NCBI RefSeq assembly: GCF_001692325.1
Contig: NZ_LXKN01000026.1
Location: forward strand, 1-64,000
Length of the DNA stretch: 64,000 nucleotides
Reading direction: 5' to 3'
DNA from: Rhizobium sp. AC27/96
GTDB lineage: Bacteria > Pseudomonadota > Alphaproteobacteria > Rhizobiales > Rhizobiaceae
This document shows positions 16,929 through 26,715 of the stretch, in pieces. The notes beneath the pieces are model-generated. The model searched no databases and was not told the DNA's origin. It saw only the letters and a list, made by a program, of their open reading frames with translations. Positions within the stretch are counted from its first letter, which is position 1. Every line of letters begins with the position of its first letter. The position numbers and the translations under genes are program-made.

Positions 16929-18101
16929 CTAGGACTGGCCGCAAGGCACTTGCGGGGCCTTGTCCCGTCGAGGCGCCAATGCGCCGACTAGGCACAATGC
17001 GGCAATGATGATGGGCAGGCAGATCAGATAGGATATTCTGATACCGGCATTTTCCGCGATGAAGCCAAGCAGAGGCGGCGCGAGAAAGAACACGACAAAG
17101 GACATCTGCGCCAGGGCGGCGACATTCAGGTGTGCCGCGCGGTCTGTTCGTTGAGCTGCGGCGGAGACGGCGAGCGGATAGATCGCGCTGCAGCCGGCGC
17201 CCATGCAAGCGAAACCGGCGAGTGCCACATAGGGATGGGGCGCAAGCCACACGGCTGCCAGACCGGCCGCGGATAGAAGCAGCAAGCCGAAGGCGACCGC
17301 GCGGGCGCCAAAGCTATCCACGAGGGGGTCGGCGAACAGCCGCGTTACGGCCATGAAAAAGGTGAATGCGGTCAGTCCCAGTCCACCGATGAAAGGTTCG
17401 ACCGCGAATACGTCTCTCATGTAGATGGAGGACCAGTCGATTCCGGCGCCTTCGACGAGAAAGGCCGCAATTCCAATCACGCAAAGCGGTAGGAGGCCGG
17501 CCGTCGGCAAGGCAATTCGTGGCTCATCGCTATGTTGCACCTGGCTGCGCGCCGGGGCATTTCGCATGCCCGCAATAGCTATCACGCCGACGATGACCAC
17601 AAATGCGAGCGTCAAGGCTAGGTGGAGCTGGACGGAAACGCCGGCTTGGCGAACCGCCGAGGAGACCAGTGCCGTCAGAAAGAAGCCGAGGCTCCAGAAG
17701 CCATGGGCACGATTCATCACCCCGCGACCGAGCTGGGCTTCAATGCGATCAATCTCGACATTGAGATTGATCTCCAGCGCGCCGGCGAGCAGTCCCTCGC
17801 AGAAGAGTACGGCGAACACCAGCGGCGCGGCGCCGACCCAGGGAACGAGGGCGATGAAGGCAGAGGTTCCAAGCACGGTTATGAAAGCCGTCGTCCGTGC
17901 GCCCAGCCGGGCGATGATCGGCGCCGAAAAAGTGAGCGATATCAGCGCTCCAATGGCTGCACCGATGAGGGTCAGGCCGAGTTCCGACTTGTTGATGCCG
18001 AGTGCGTCCTGCAGATCGGGCAAGCGCGAAAGCAATGCACCCATCGATATCGCGAACAGAAGGAAGCAGATATAGATCCGTCGCTGCGGCTCAATGTGCA
18101 T
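16929..18101 (-). CDS. MFS transporter
   Basis: 390 residues with about 12 hydrophobic spans and the pattern of small major-facilitator permeases (for example LGLTLIGAAIGALISLTFSAPIIARLGARTTAFITVLG in the first half, LFADPLVDSFGARAVAFGLLLLSAAGL in the second). It is an inner-membrane secondary transporter resembling the YbjJ/fucose-permease-like group. Substrate unknown. The ATG at 18101 gives MHIEPQRRIYICFLLFAISMGALLSRLPDLQDALG, a good start before span 1. It lies downstream of the SDR gene on the same strand, 253 bp away. Confidence 0.88.
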   Translation of the reverse strand: MHIEPQRRIYICFLLFAISMGALLSRLPDLQDALGINKSELGLTLIGAAIGALISLTFSAPIIARLGARTTAFITVLGTSAFIALVPWVGAAPLVFAVLFCEGLLAGALEINLNVEIDRIEAQLGRGVMNRAHGFWSLGFFLTALVSSAVRQAGVSVQLHLALTLAFVVIVGVIAIAGMRNAPARSQVQHSDEPRIALPTAGLLPLCVIGIAAFLVEGAGIDWSSIYMRDVFAVEPFIGGLGLTAFTFFMAVTRLFADPLVDSFGARAVAFGLLLLSAAGLAAVWLAPHPYVALAGFACMGAGCSAIYPLAVSAAAQRTDRAAHLNVAALAQMSFVVFFLAPPLLGFIAENAGIRISYLICLPIIIAALCLVGALAPRRDKAPQVPCGQS

Positions 18102-18240
18102 TTGATTTTCCCCGGGGAGGTGATTGGCACTCGGAAGTTGCGATCTTTAACCTGATCTCGTCTTCGTAGACAATGCCAAAGGCGCCTGCATCTGGCTGAA
18201 ACTTCGCGCCCGGGGGACGAAAGCGAAGTTTTGGTCAGCG

Positions 18241-18264
18241 AGATCGCAGAGGTCCCTGCGATCT
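18241..18264. terminator. Perfect hairpin between SDR and MFS genes
   Basis: AGATCGCAG (18241-18249) pairs perfectly with CTGCGATCT (18256-18264) over a 6-nt loop. On the minus strand it follows the SDR stop by about 90 bp and could end that transcript. Nearby are three TGACAG/CTGTCA half-sites (18267-18272, 18280-18285, 18336-18341), a possible regulator-binding cluster upstream of the MFS gene. Confidence 0.4.
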
Positions 18265-18354
18265 GCCTGTCATATGCTGTGACAGATGTGCCACCTTGGC
18301 ATGCCGGCGAGATGATACCGGCTGCCTGGGCACACCTGTCACTCAGCTTGCCGC

Positions 18355-19329
18355 CTAGTGGGCGAAAACCTCGCCGACCATTTCCTCGCTCTTGGCCCAG
18401 AGCGCCTTGGCATGCTCGGGATCGAGCGCGTAGGAACGCACACCCTCGCTGATAGGATTGATCAATCCTTCCGTCACCACCGAGACATGGCAATTCTCGC
18501 AATATTTGCCGCCGACCTCGTCGGCTGCCGCGACTGCGCCGGCCCAGACCGAGGTTGCGGCACCCTGCGGTATCGTCTTGAACTGGAAGGGTGGTTTTCC
18601 TTCCGCGGCGAGCTCGGTGTTGATCCTTGTCAGCAATTGCTCGAGTGCGCCTTCCGGAAGATGCCGGCCGAGTTCGGTCTGAATGCCGCCCGGATGCAGA
18701 GCGGTCGCCCGGACGCCCCGTGATTTATGGCGCCGATCGAATTCAACGGCAAAGAGGATATTGGCTGTTTTCGAGCGTCCGTAGGCCAGCCAGGGTTCGT
18801 AGTCCGTGTGCTCGAAATTCGGGTCTTCGAGATCGACATCGGCGAAGCGATGGCCGGAGGAGGAGACATTGACGAGCCGACCGCCAGGAGAAATCAACGA
18901 AGCAATCCGGTTGACGAAGACAAAGTGGCCCAGATGATTGGTGCCGAACTGGGTCTCGAAGCCATCGGCGGTATGGCCGAGGGGAGTTGCCATCACACCA
19001 GCATTGGCGATGACGATGTCAAAGGTCCGTCCATCGGCCACGAGCGCATGGCTTGTCTTGCGAACGCTGGCAAGGGAGGCAAGGTCGAGTTCGATAAGCT
19101 CTAAACCCCCGCCGTTTCTGGCATCGGCGCGAACTGCCGCTGTTGCCCTTTCTGCTTTGGCAAGATCGCGGGCTGCACCGACAACCTGTGCTCCGCGGGC
19201 GGCGAGGGCTCTTGCCGTTTCGACACCGAGGCCGGCCGAAGCGCCGGTAACCAGCACGCGCTTGCCGCTGAGGTCTACGCCGGCAAGCACCTCATCAGTG
19301 GTGGAGGTCGCTCCAAAAGGTCCGGTCAT
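18355..19329 (-). CDS. SDR-family oxidoreductase (retinol/protochlorophyllide-reductase-like)
   Basis: 324 residues. The cofactor motif is TGASAGLGVETARALAARGAQVVGAARD, followed by NAGVMATPLG and the catalytic region VNVSSSGHRF then YGRSKTANILFAVEFDRR. The long form with the YGRSKTAN motif is typical of WWOX/retinol-dehydrogenase-like SDRs that reduce aldehydes or ketones with NADPH. The start at 19329 follows AAGGAG at about 7 nt. It is divergent from the TetR gene at 19470, with two TetR-type operators between them, so it is very likely the direct target of that repressor. Confidence 0.9.
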   Translation of the reverse strand: MTGPFGATSTTDEVLAGVDLSGKRVLVTGASAGLGVETARALAARGAQVVGAARDLAKAERATAAVRADARNGGGLELIELDLASLASVRKTSHALVADGRTFDIVIANAGVMATPLGHTADGFETQFGTNHLGHFVFVNRIASLISPGGRLVNVSSSGHRFADVDLEDPNFEHTDYEPWLAYGRSKTANILFAVEFDRRHKSRGVRATALHPGGIQTELGRHLPEGALEQLLTRINTELAAEGKPPFQFKTIPQGAATSVWAGAVAAADEVGGKYCENCHVSVVTEGLINPISEGVRSYALDPEHAKALWAKSEEMVGEVFAH

Positions 19330-19407
19330 GAAAATCTCCTTCAACCGTGGACACATAGGCACGCCATGGCAGCGAGCCATTGCCCGCTGCCCTCGAATGG
19401 ATTAAGA

Positions 19408-19444
19408 GGAGGGTGCCTCCGCAATAGATACGGAGGCACCCTCC
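19408..19444. promoter_or_regulatory. Tandem TetR-type operators between SDR and tetR
   Basis: Two copies of the palindrome GGAGGNNNCCTCC lie at 19408-19420 and 19432-19444, 24 bp apart centre to centre. As a pair they also form a 14-bp inverted repeat with a 9-bp spacer. They sit in the divergent promoter region, the expected place for a TetR repressor controlling both itself and the SDR. Confidence 0.75.
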
Positions 19445-19469
19445 GTTTATCAAGGGGTAGTTCGCAGAC

Positions 19470-20054
19470 GTGACGATAAAAAGCGAGCGCGGTGCTGTCC
19501 GCAAACCGCGCGCCGATGCAGAGCGCAATCGCATCCGGCTGATGGAAGTGGCCAAGGCTGCCTTTGCCGAAAAGGGTGCAGACGCCAGCCTGGAAGAAAT
19601 CGCGCGTGTCGCGGGGGTTGGTATCGGTACGCTTTATCGCCATTTCCCGACCCGGGATGCCCTGATCGGTGATGTCTACCGCAACGAGACCGAACAGCTC
19701 GCCAAGGCCGCGACAGAGCTTGCCGGGCGCTTCCCGCCGAAAGAAGCTCTCCGGCAGTGGATGGTGGTATTCGTCGAATATATCGATACAAAGCAAGGCA
19801 TGTATCCGGCCCTGAATTCCCTTGTTGGCGGCACATCGACGCTTTATGCAGCCTCCGGCCCCTTGATCGGCAACTCCATGGAAATGCTGACCAAACGTGC
19901 TGTCGAAAGCGGCGAGATCAAGCTTGATATTCCGCCACTTGATCTCCTGCGCGCGGTGGGTGGTCTTGCCAGCAACAATGGTCCGGATTGGAAAGACGCC
20001 GCAAAGCGCATGGTCGATATCATCATCGCCGGCATCGAGGTGCGCCCACGCTAA
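19470..20054 (+). CDS. TetR-family transcriptional regulator
   Basis: 194 residues. The N-terminal TetR HTH reads RNRIRLMEVAKAAFAEKGADASLEEIARVAGVGIGTLYRHFPTRDALIGDVY, followed by a helical ligand-binding domain. GTG at 19470 is used as the start (no ATG is available before the HTH); AAGGGG lies about 12 nt upstream. It most likely represses the divergent SDR gene via the tandem palindromes at 19408-19444, released by a small hydrophobic or aldehyde ligand. Confidence 0.9.
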   Translation: MTIKSERGAVRKPRADAERNRIRLMEVAKAAFAEKGADASLEEIARVAGVGIGTLYRHFPTRDALIGDVYRNETEQLAKAATELAGRFPPKEALRQWMVVFVEYIDTKQGMYPALNSLVGGTSTLYAASGPLIGNSMEMLTKRAVESGEIKLDIPPLDLLRAVGGLASNNGPDWKDAAKRMVDIIIAGIEVRPR

Positions 20055-20083
20055 ACAGGGCTTGAACGATCTGGCCGATCCTA

Positions 20084-20311
20084 TCAAAATCCTTGGAATA
20101 GTGCCCCAAAAACCAAGGTCATTCCTTCATTCCCCTCAGGCGTAACGCGAAAATCTGCAAATGGCGCTCCCGCCACTCCCCAGGATTGTATTTTTAACTC
20201 TTCTGGTGGAGAGGTGCGCACCCGAGGCTCGAGTACCCACGGATATCTGCTGCCGATAAGGGCGTGCGCAGGCATTGCCCCGTCGCTCCCGCGCCACCAA
20301 AATTTATCCAC
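20084..20311 (-). CDS. Possible 75-residue protein of unknown family
   Basis: A minus-strand frame from GTG at 20311, convergent with the TetR gene. The peptide (VDKFWWRGSDGAMPAHALIG, then a Trp-, Pro- and Gly-rich stretch including YPWVLEPRVRTSPPEELKIQSWG) looks protein-like rather than random and ends VFGALFQGF. It opens right after an in-frame stop. No family recognised and no clear ribosome-binding site; it may be the tail of a lost gene. Confidence 0.25.
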   Translation of the reverse strand: MDKFWWRGSDGAMPAHALIGSRYPWVLEPRVRTSPPEELKIQSWGVAGAPFADFRVTPEGNEGMTLVFGALFQGF

Positions 20312-20747
20312 TTCAACATAAATTGAGCGCTGATTTTTCTAGCAATCTGGCGCAGCATATAGCCTAATGCCTGCACCAGTTATTCGCTGGTGCGGCCGGG
20401 TTTTCGGCGATATTCGCATACAAGCGCCAAGCCTGCCGCATGCATTGCCAAGACGCATACCATTTGAAATTGAATTTTATTGCAGATCGGGAGAGAAGGT
20501 GCCGCGGCGGCCGGGCACTCCTTTTATAAACAAGCGCTGTCATCGGTTCTGCGCAGAGCCGTTGCTCCGAGCTATCGAGAAATTGCCTGAGACCATTCTG
20601 ACGCCGGTGAGCGAATGGAGAATTCGATCATGGCGCACTCAATATAATCGCAGCTAGCTCTTCGTTCGCAGATGTCTTCATTCTGAGAGGGGATGCAGCC
20701 ACAATTGTTCAAATCGCGCTGGAGCGTTTAAGGGGGAGCTTACATTC
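20312..20747. other. AT-richer intergenic region before the tail-like cluster
   Basis: 436 bp of lower GC content than the surroundings, with no supportable gene. It contains a 7-bp perfect hairpin (GCACCAG at 20373-20379 with CTGGTGC at 20387-20393) and presumably the promoter of the cluster starting at 20748. The drop in GC marks a likely boundary of the block that follows. Confidence 0.4.
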
Positions 20748-23696
20748 ATGGCGTCGCAGGAGAGAAGGAAGATCGCAATCATCGGAGGCGGCGTGGCCTC
20801 CATGACCGCCGCCTACGCCTTGACCGAGGAGCCGGGATGGCAGGCGAAATATGACATCACGGTCTATCAGCGCGGATGGCGGCTCGGTGGCAAATGCGCA
20901 AGCGGTCGCAATCGCGAAATAGGCAATCGCATAGAAGAACACGGTCTGCATATCTGGGCGGGGTTCTACGACAACGCCTTCCGCCTTATCCGCTCCTGCT
21001 ACGATGAGCTTGTCGCCCTGAAGCTGAGGTCTCCGGAAGATCCGCTTGGCACCGTGGAGAAGGCGCTAAAGCCGCTCAATACATTCATTCTCAGCGAGGA
21101 GGGGGTAGGAGACCCCAGGCAGATGTGGCGGCCGTGGTACATCGAGTTCCCCGGCAACAATCTGGTTCCCGGCTCCGGAGGGGTGCTGCCGCAACCTTTT
21201 GATTATTTCAAAATGGTGGCTGAATTCCTGGCGGGTCAGATCGAAAAGGTCGGGGATGCCTTACCATTGCCGTCGCAGGGAACAGGTGTCGGCGGCTACC
21301 GGTCTCCGGTTCATCAACTCGTGGCCTATGCCAGGGGGATGCCGGCGGATGCGCGCTTGCATACCGCGCAGAATGGCAACGAGCTGAAAGAGATTCTGGA
21401 AGGCATCCGGATCTGGCTCCAGGGTATCAAGCCAGGGGAGTGGATCAATGACGATACGGCTCGCCGGGTTTATTTCATGCTGGATCTTGGCGTGGCCTTT
21501 GCCATGGGCATGGTGGCCGATCAGGTCTTCATGCGCGGTTTCGATTCCATCGACGGCATGGAATGCTCGGCCTGGCTTTTGAAGCACGATGCATCGGAGC
21601 AGGCCGTGGCGTCGTCGGTGTTTCGCAGCTGCTACGACTATGTTTTCGGATATCCGGGCGGCATATGCACGGATCGCGGCGTCGGCGCGGGCACCGCGAT
21701 GCGCGGGCTGTTGCGTCTGGCCTTTACCTATAAGCAGGCCCTGTTTTTCAAGATGCAGGCCGGCATGGGCGACACGATATTCGCGCCGTACTATCAAGTC
21801 CTCAAGCAGCGCGGCGTCAAGTTCAGCTTCTTCAATGCCATCACCAATCTTGCCCTCTCGACATCCAGGGAGGCCGTCGCCCGGATCGATCTTGTCGAAC
21901 AGGCGCAGTTTGTCTCCGGCACCTATGAGCCGCTTTTCGATGTCGCCGGCCTGCCCTGCTGGCCTTCGGAACCCGATTGGGCGCAGCTGGTCGATGGCGA
22001 AAAATTGCGCGAAAGCGGGATAGATTTCGAATCGGAGAAAACGGCTGTGCCCGCCGGCATCCCGAAAAGCCTCCGTCAGGGCGTCGATTTCGATGATGTC
22101 ATCCTCGGTGCGTCGCTCGCCTCGCTTCCACCCATGACCGCTGAGCTCGCCGCTGCATCTCCCTGCTGGAAGCAGATGCTTCAGAATGTCCAGACCGTCG
22201 CAACCTGCGCCGTGCAGTTCTGGCTCAACAAGCCTACGACCGAGACTGGCTGGCCGGGCCTTGTCAAGGAGCACAATCAATACAGCCCGTTTGATCCCAA
22301 TACGTTGCAGACGGTCCTGACCGGCTTTGCCGAGCCGCTCGATACCTGGGCGGATATGAGCCACCTGCTGGTCCGCGAGACCTGGCCCGATCCGGCTCCG
22401 CAGGCCATCGCCTATTTTTGTTCGCCGTCGAGGGATGCCGACGTGCCTGCGCCGTCAATGCAGGATCAGGCGGCGAAATGGGCGGATGACTATCTGACGG
22501 CGATCTGGCCGGATACCCGGAATGCCGAAGGCAAGTTCGACAGAAGCCTGCTTGTTTCCCTCAACGGCCAATCCGAGAGCGAGCGCTTCGCCAATCAGTA
22601 TTTCCGCCAGAATTTCTATGGTTCGGAGCGATATGTTCTCTCGGTGCCCGGTTCCGTAAACTACCGGTTGGCGCCGGATGAATCGGGATTCACCAATCTC
22701 GTGATAACGGGCGACTGGACGCGTTGCGGCATCAATGCCGGCTGCGTCGAGGCAGCAACGATCTCCGGCCTCGCCGCCGCCAGGGTATTCACGGGCTCGA
22801 CCGAGCCGATCTACGGGGAATATGACCTGGTACTGGACGCATTGCCGACGCCGGCTCTGCTGTCCTCGATCACGGCGCCGCATGCGAATTGGCCGCTGAC
22901 GCCAGCCTTCCTGCGCGGCTCGATGGAAGGCGTTTTCAGTTTCCACGCTCTGCCGGTGGAACAGGTAAAACAGATGCTGCCGCAAGGTCTGGTGCTGTCG
23001 CGGCAATCCGTAACGCCTGCAAACACCCATCCGGTCACATTCCTGTTCAATCAGCAGACGAATGTGCGGGCAAGTTTCCTGCCGCAGATCTTCGGGTTCA
23101 AGACCTATCTGGAGAACATCGTTGCCATCAATTGCGTGGAGATCGCCGGCGGCGATGGCACGGTCTTCAGCTTCCTGCCGGCATTGTTTCTCGATAACAG
23201 CCTGGCGACCTATTCCGGCCAGCTATTCTATGGCCTTGCCAAGCGCCTGGCAAAGAACACGCTTGAAAACTCCACCTACAGCACGGCGACCGAGGAAAAC
23301 GTGCCGGTCTGGTCCATGCGGTATTTCGACTATGCGCCGATTTCCCGGCTCGTCGATCTCGGCAATATCGGACTCGTCCGTGCGCTTCTGGATACGCCGA
23401 TCCTGACCCCCCGGGGCAAGGGAACCTGGCAGGCAATGGCATTCGATTTCTCTGTGGGGTCGGCATTCGCCGTCCCTGTTGTGACCGAACTCGATGTCTT
23501 TGCAACGAATGGCATCGGCTTGCCGGCGGGGCGATTCATATCGCCTGCGTTCAGGGCTCAGTCCGAGGAGAATGGCCTACCCGGCGCTTTCCGATGCTGG
23601 ACCGACTGGACGCTCAGCAATCCTTTCGACTCATCTCGCGTGAAAGCCGTTGCTGCCGCCCAGAAAAATTTTGACTTCAATTGGCAGCAAACATGA
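20748..23696 (+). CDS. FAD-dependent oxidoreductase fused to acetoacetate-decarboxylase-like domain
   Basis: 982 residues. The N-terminus has an FAD-binding Rossmann motif (KIAIIGGGVASMTAAYALT, residues about 8-26), then RGWRLGGKCASGRN and EEHGLHIWAGFYDNAF, as in phytoene desaturase/hydroxysqualene dehydroxylase-type flavoproteins. The second FAD motif is LVITGDWTRCGINAGCVEAATISGLAAARV at about 651-685. Residues about 710-980 resemble the acetoacetate decarboxylase fold (GSMEGVFSFHALPVEQVKQMLPQGLVL, then FGFKTYLENIVAINCVEI). The start has AGGGGGAG at about 9 nt. The stop lies 4 bp before the cyclase-AAA gene, so they are coexpressed. It may modify a lipid or polyketide-like substrate; the true reaction is unknown. 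Confidence 0.8.
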   Translation: MASQERRKIAIIGGGVASMTAAYALTEEPGWQAKYDITVYQRGWRLGGKCASGRNREIGNRIEEHGLHIWAGFYDNAFRLIRSCYDELVALKLRSPEDPLGTVEKALKPLNTFILSEEGVGDPRQMWRPWYIEFPGNNLVPGSGGVLPQPFDYFKMVAEFLAGQIEKVGDALPLPSQGTGVGGYRSPVHQLVAYARGMPADARLHTAQNGNELKEILEGIRIWLQGIKPGEWINDDTARRVYFMLDLGVAFAMGMVADQVFMRGFDSIDGMECSAWLLKHDASEQAVASSVFRSCYDYVFGYPGGICTDRGVGAGTAMRGLLRLAFTYKQALFFKMQAGMGDTIFAPYYQVLKQRGVKFSFFNAITNLALSTSREAVARIDLVEQAQFVSGTYEPLFDVAGLPCWPSEPDWAQLVDGEKLRESGIDFESEKTAVPAGIPKSLRQGVDFDDVILGASLASLPPMTAELAAASPCWKQMLQNVQTVATCAVQFWLNKPTTETGWPGLVKEHNQYSPFDPNTLQTVLTGFAEPLDTWADMSHLLVRETWPDPAPQAIAYFCSPSRDADVPAPSMQDQAAKWADDYLTAIWPDTRNAEGKFDRSLLVSLNGQSESERFANQYFRQNFYGSERYVLSVPGSVNYRLAPDESGFTNLVITGDWTRCGINAGCVEAATISGLAAARVFTGSTEPIYGEYDLVLDALPTPALLSSITAPHANWPLTPAFLRGSMEGVFSFHALPVEQVKQMLPQGLVLSRQSVTPANTHPVTFLFNQQTNVRASFLPQIFGFKTYLENIVAINCVEIAGGDGTVFSFLPALFLDNSLATYSGQLFYGLAKRLAKNTLENSTYSTATEENVPVWSMRYFDYAPISRLVDLGNIGLVRALLDTPILTPRGKGTWQAMAFDFSVGSAFAVPVVTELDVFATNGIGLPAGRFISPAFRAQSEENGLPGAFRCWTDWTLSNPFDSSRVKAVAAAQKNFDFNWQQT

Positions 23697-23700
23697 GAGA

Positions 23701-26700
23701 ATGAGACCCATGTTGTCGCCGGAGGAGATACCGCATCTAACGATGGATGATGATCTGCGAGAGCGTCGCCAGGTCACCATCCTCTTTGCGGATATTGTCG
23801 ATTACACAGGTCTTGCCCTGCGTTTCGACCCGGAGGATCTGCGGGATCTGCTTCAGAGCTACTACATTCTGGCAAAAACGGAGATCGAGGCGTCGGGCGG
23901 TATCGTCGCGGAATACCTCGCCGATGGAATAGTGGCTCATTTCGGGGTGCCCGTCGCCTACCAGGATGCGGCCGACCGCGCTGTGCAGGCGGCTAGGCGC
24001 ATCATCGGCAAAGCCGGCGAGATACAGGGCGCGGATTACAGGCTTTCCGTTCGGGTAGGGGTGGCGACAGGGCTTGTCGTCGCCGAGTTCGATGGCACGA
24101 ATTCCAAGATTACCGGAGCGAGCGGCGTTCTTGCCGCGCGCTTGCAGGCATCCGCCGAACCCGGATCGATCCATATTTCTGATCTGACGCGTCGGCTCCT
24201 GCGGCGCGAGACGGAGGTTCGTTTCGTCGGCAATATGTCCCTCAAGGGCTTTTCCGAGCCTGAACCCGTCTGGTGCCTCGATCTGGACGATGCAAAACGA
24301 ATGGGAGGAGACGGCTTCCCGTTCTTTGGGCGCGACACGGAGCTATCGAAACTGGCGCTGGCATGGGAGATGGTCCGGCAAAGCGGCCGAGCCAGCCCGC
24401 TCCATATTCTTTCGGGCCGGCCGGGCATCGGCAAGAGCCGCATATTGCGGGAACATTGCCTGCGCTATCCGGCCGAGCAGAAAAGCATCGTGCTGCAGGC
24501 GGCGGAGCGACAAAGCAAGACGGCACTCTATCCTGTCGTCGAATGGCTCAAGCTTGATGACCGGGTTTCTCTCGGAACTGACGATGCCGATTATCTGCGC
24601 GCGCTTTGCCAGCCCGAAACGGCCGTCGGGCTACATCTGAGAGAGACGCCCGGGGCCATTCGCCAGGGAACCTTCGATGCGCTCTCGGCCTCGTTTCGCA
24701 GGATTGCACAGGCTGGTCCGATACAGATCATCATCGAAGATCTGCAATGGCTGGATCACAGCACGCTTCAGTTGGTCGCCAGATTGTTGACCGACCTGGA
24801 GGACTGCCCTGTCCAGTGGCTGGCCAGCGGTCGGCCGGAGTTCACAGACAATATCGGTGAGCTCCAGAGTACAGTGCTGGCTATTGGAGAGCTGGGCGCG
24901 GCCGAATGCCACGAGGCTGTTGTCAACTGCTGCGGGGAGGGGGTTACATCCGCCTTGGCGGAGGAAATCGTCGGCAAGTCAGAAGGTGTCCCTCTTTTCC
25001 TCGAGCATCTCCTTCGCGAACTCAACGAAGGACGCATATCTGGCCGGGAGACTGTTCCAGAAACGCTCGTCGGGGCATTGGTCGCGTGGATAGACAGCAC
25101 GGGGCCGGCACGACGTGTCGCACAATGCGCCTCGGTGGTCGGCCGCTATTTTGACGAGGAGGTGCTTGCGCAGGTCTCCGGCTTTTCCCGCCAGAGTTTG
25201 ACTTCGGATATCGAACGTCTCTGCAAGGCAGAGATCTTCCAGCGCGATAGTGGCTCCGCCTTGAGTTTTCGACATGACCTGATCCGGGATGCGGCCTACA
25301 GCACCTTGCTGCGCAAGCGGCGGGAGGGTCTCCACAAGCGGGTTGCCTGGGTTCACACGCAAAGCAATCCCCATGTCGGCGACAAGGTGATGGCGGAAAT
25401 CGCCTATCATCACGAGGCGGCCGGAGAGCACTCTCTCGCGGCGCAATACAGGCACAGGATCGGCAGGTACACGACTGCTCTTGGCGCCTTTGCCGAAGGC
25501 GAAAGCCAGTTGCGGCATGCGCTGGATCTGCTTGCGCTCGCGGCCCAAAACCGCATCGATGTCGAGCATCAGCAGGCGAACATGCTTGTCGATCTCGCCG
25601 CAAACCTCATGCAGACGCGCGGCTTTACCGGCCAGGAAGTGTTTGAGACCTATGTGAAAAGCCTGTCGCACCTTGAGAGAATCAATCAGGTCGATGGCGA
25701 CAGCCTGTCCATTTTCTGGGGCATCTTCACCTACCAGGTTCTGATCGGTCACACGCGGGATGCGGCAATGACCGTATCGAGAATGGAGGCCGTGCTTCGC
25801 CGTCTGCCGCAAAGGGAGAGGCTTGCGGAGCATACGCTGTCCGTGCTGGGTACCAGAAACGGCATTCAATTTTATTCGGGGCAGTTTCACGCGCAGCTTG
25901 CGACCCTGGACAAGATCAAGACACATTATGAAGTTGAGCTTCATGCGCCTCTGGCCGCCAAATACGGAATGGATCTGCTGGCGACCGCGCATGCGTTTTC
26001 GCCTCACTCCGCAGCCATTACCGGCCAGTTCTCGCTCGCACGCGAGTTGGTCGTCGAGGCCGATGCACATCAGGCCGTGCTCGACATTCCCCTCATGCTG
26101 CCTTTCATCGACATTTGGGGAGGCGTTGCGTTGAGTTATCTGGGTGATTTCGAGCTGGCATTGGCTCGGATGGAAAGAGGCATCGCGCTTGCCGACAGGC
26201 AGGGTGCCGCATTCTGGTCGGCGACCGGCAGGATGTGGCAGGCAATTGCCGAATTCGAAGCCACCGGCGATTCCTCCTGCCAGTCAAAGATCGAACAGGC
26301 GCTCGCGCTCCAGAAACTCATGGGCGTCGGTATCGGCATCCCCTATTGGTCGGCAAAATTGGCAGCTGCCTATGCCATGAATGGCGACGACCGGCGCGCG
26401 CTGGAATGCATCGCGGAAGCGTTGACTGGCTCGCCCGGCACATCGGAAGGCGTATGGCGAGCGGAGCGGCAGAGGCTGGCGGGCTTCGTGCACGAGCGGG
26501 CCGGGCGCGTGGACAAGGCGCTGCACTTCTATCATCTGGCGGCGCAGACGGCGGGCAAGCAGTCGGCTGTATTGTGGGAGATGCGCGCGAGAAGCGCGAT
26601 TTCACACCTCGCGCCCCAGGATGAATTGAACGGTATCCGACAGGCGATGCTTGCTGACACGATCGCGCAGAACAATGTCCCAGCGAATCAGGTGACAGTT

Positions 26701-26715
26701 TCCACAATGATTTGA
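23701..26715 (+). CDS. Class III nucleotide-cyclase-like domain with AAA ATPase and TPR region
   Basis: 1004 residues. A class III cyclase homology domain spans about 22-195: ILFADIVDYT and YLADGIVAHFG keep both metal-binding Asp residues. However, the base-selecting Lys position (usually K just before the second motif) reads Glu, and the transition-state Asn of VN.AAR is missing (GVLAARLQ). A P-loop NTPase follows, with Walker A GRPGIGKS at about 239 and Walker B IIIEDLQWLD at about 345. About 500 residues of helical, TPR-like repeats end the protein. This layout matches LuxR/cyclase-type signalling ATPases. The start is uncertain between ATG 23701 and 23710. It could make a cyclic nucleotide or act as a pseudo-cyclase sensor. 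Confidence 0.82.
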   Translation: MRPMLSPEEIPHLTMDDDLRERRQVTILFADIVDYTGLALRFDPEDLRDLLQSYYILAKTEIEASGGIVAEYLADGIVAHFGVPVAYQDAADRAVQAARRIIGKAGEIQGADYRLSVRVGVATGLVVAEFDGTNSKITGASGVLAARLQASAEPGSIHISDLTRRLLRRETEVRFVGNMSLKGFSEPEPVWCLDLDDAKRMGGDGFPFFGRDTELSKLALAWEMVRQSGRASPLHILSGRPGIGKSRILREHCLRYPAEQKSIVLQAAERQSKTALYPVVEWLKLDDRVSLGTDDADYLRALCQPETAVGLHLRETPGAIRQGTFDALSASFRRIAQAGPIQIIIEDLQWLDHSTLQLVARLLTDLEDCPVQWLASGRPEFTDNIGELQSTVLAIGELGAAECHEAVVNCCGEGVTSALAEEIVGKSEGVPLFLEHLLRELNEGRISGRETVPETLVGALVAWIDSTGPARRVAQCASVVGRYFDEEVLAQVSGFSRQSLTSDIERLCKAEIFQRDSGSALSFRHDLIRDAAYSTLLRKRREGLHKRVAWVHTQSNPHVGDKVMAEIAYHHEAAGEHSLAAQYRHRIGRYTTALGAFAEGESQLRHALDLLALAAQNRIDVEHQQANMLVDLAANLMQTRGFTGQEVFETYVKSLSHLERINQVDGDSLSIFWGIFTYQVLIGHTRDAAMTVSRMEAVLRRLPQRERLAEHTLSVLGTRNGIQFYSGQFHAQLATLDKIKTHYEVELHAPLAAKYGMDLLATAHAFSPHSAAITGQFSLARELVVEADAHQAVLDIPLMLPFIDIWGGVALSYLGDFELALARMERGIALADRQGAAFWSATGRMWQAIAEFEATGDSSCQSKIEQALALQKLMGVGIGIPYWSAKLAAAYAMNGDDRRALECIAEALTGSPGTSEGVWRAERQRLAGFVHERAGRVDKALHFYHLAAQTAGKQSAVLWEMRARSAISHLAPQDELNGIRQAMLADTIAQNNVPANQVTVSTMI

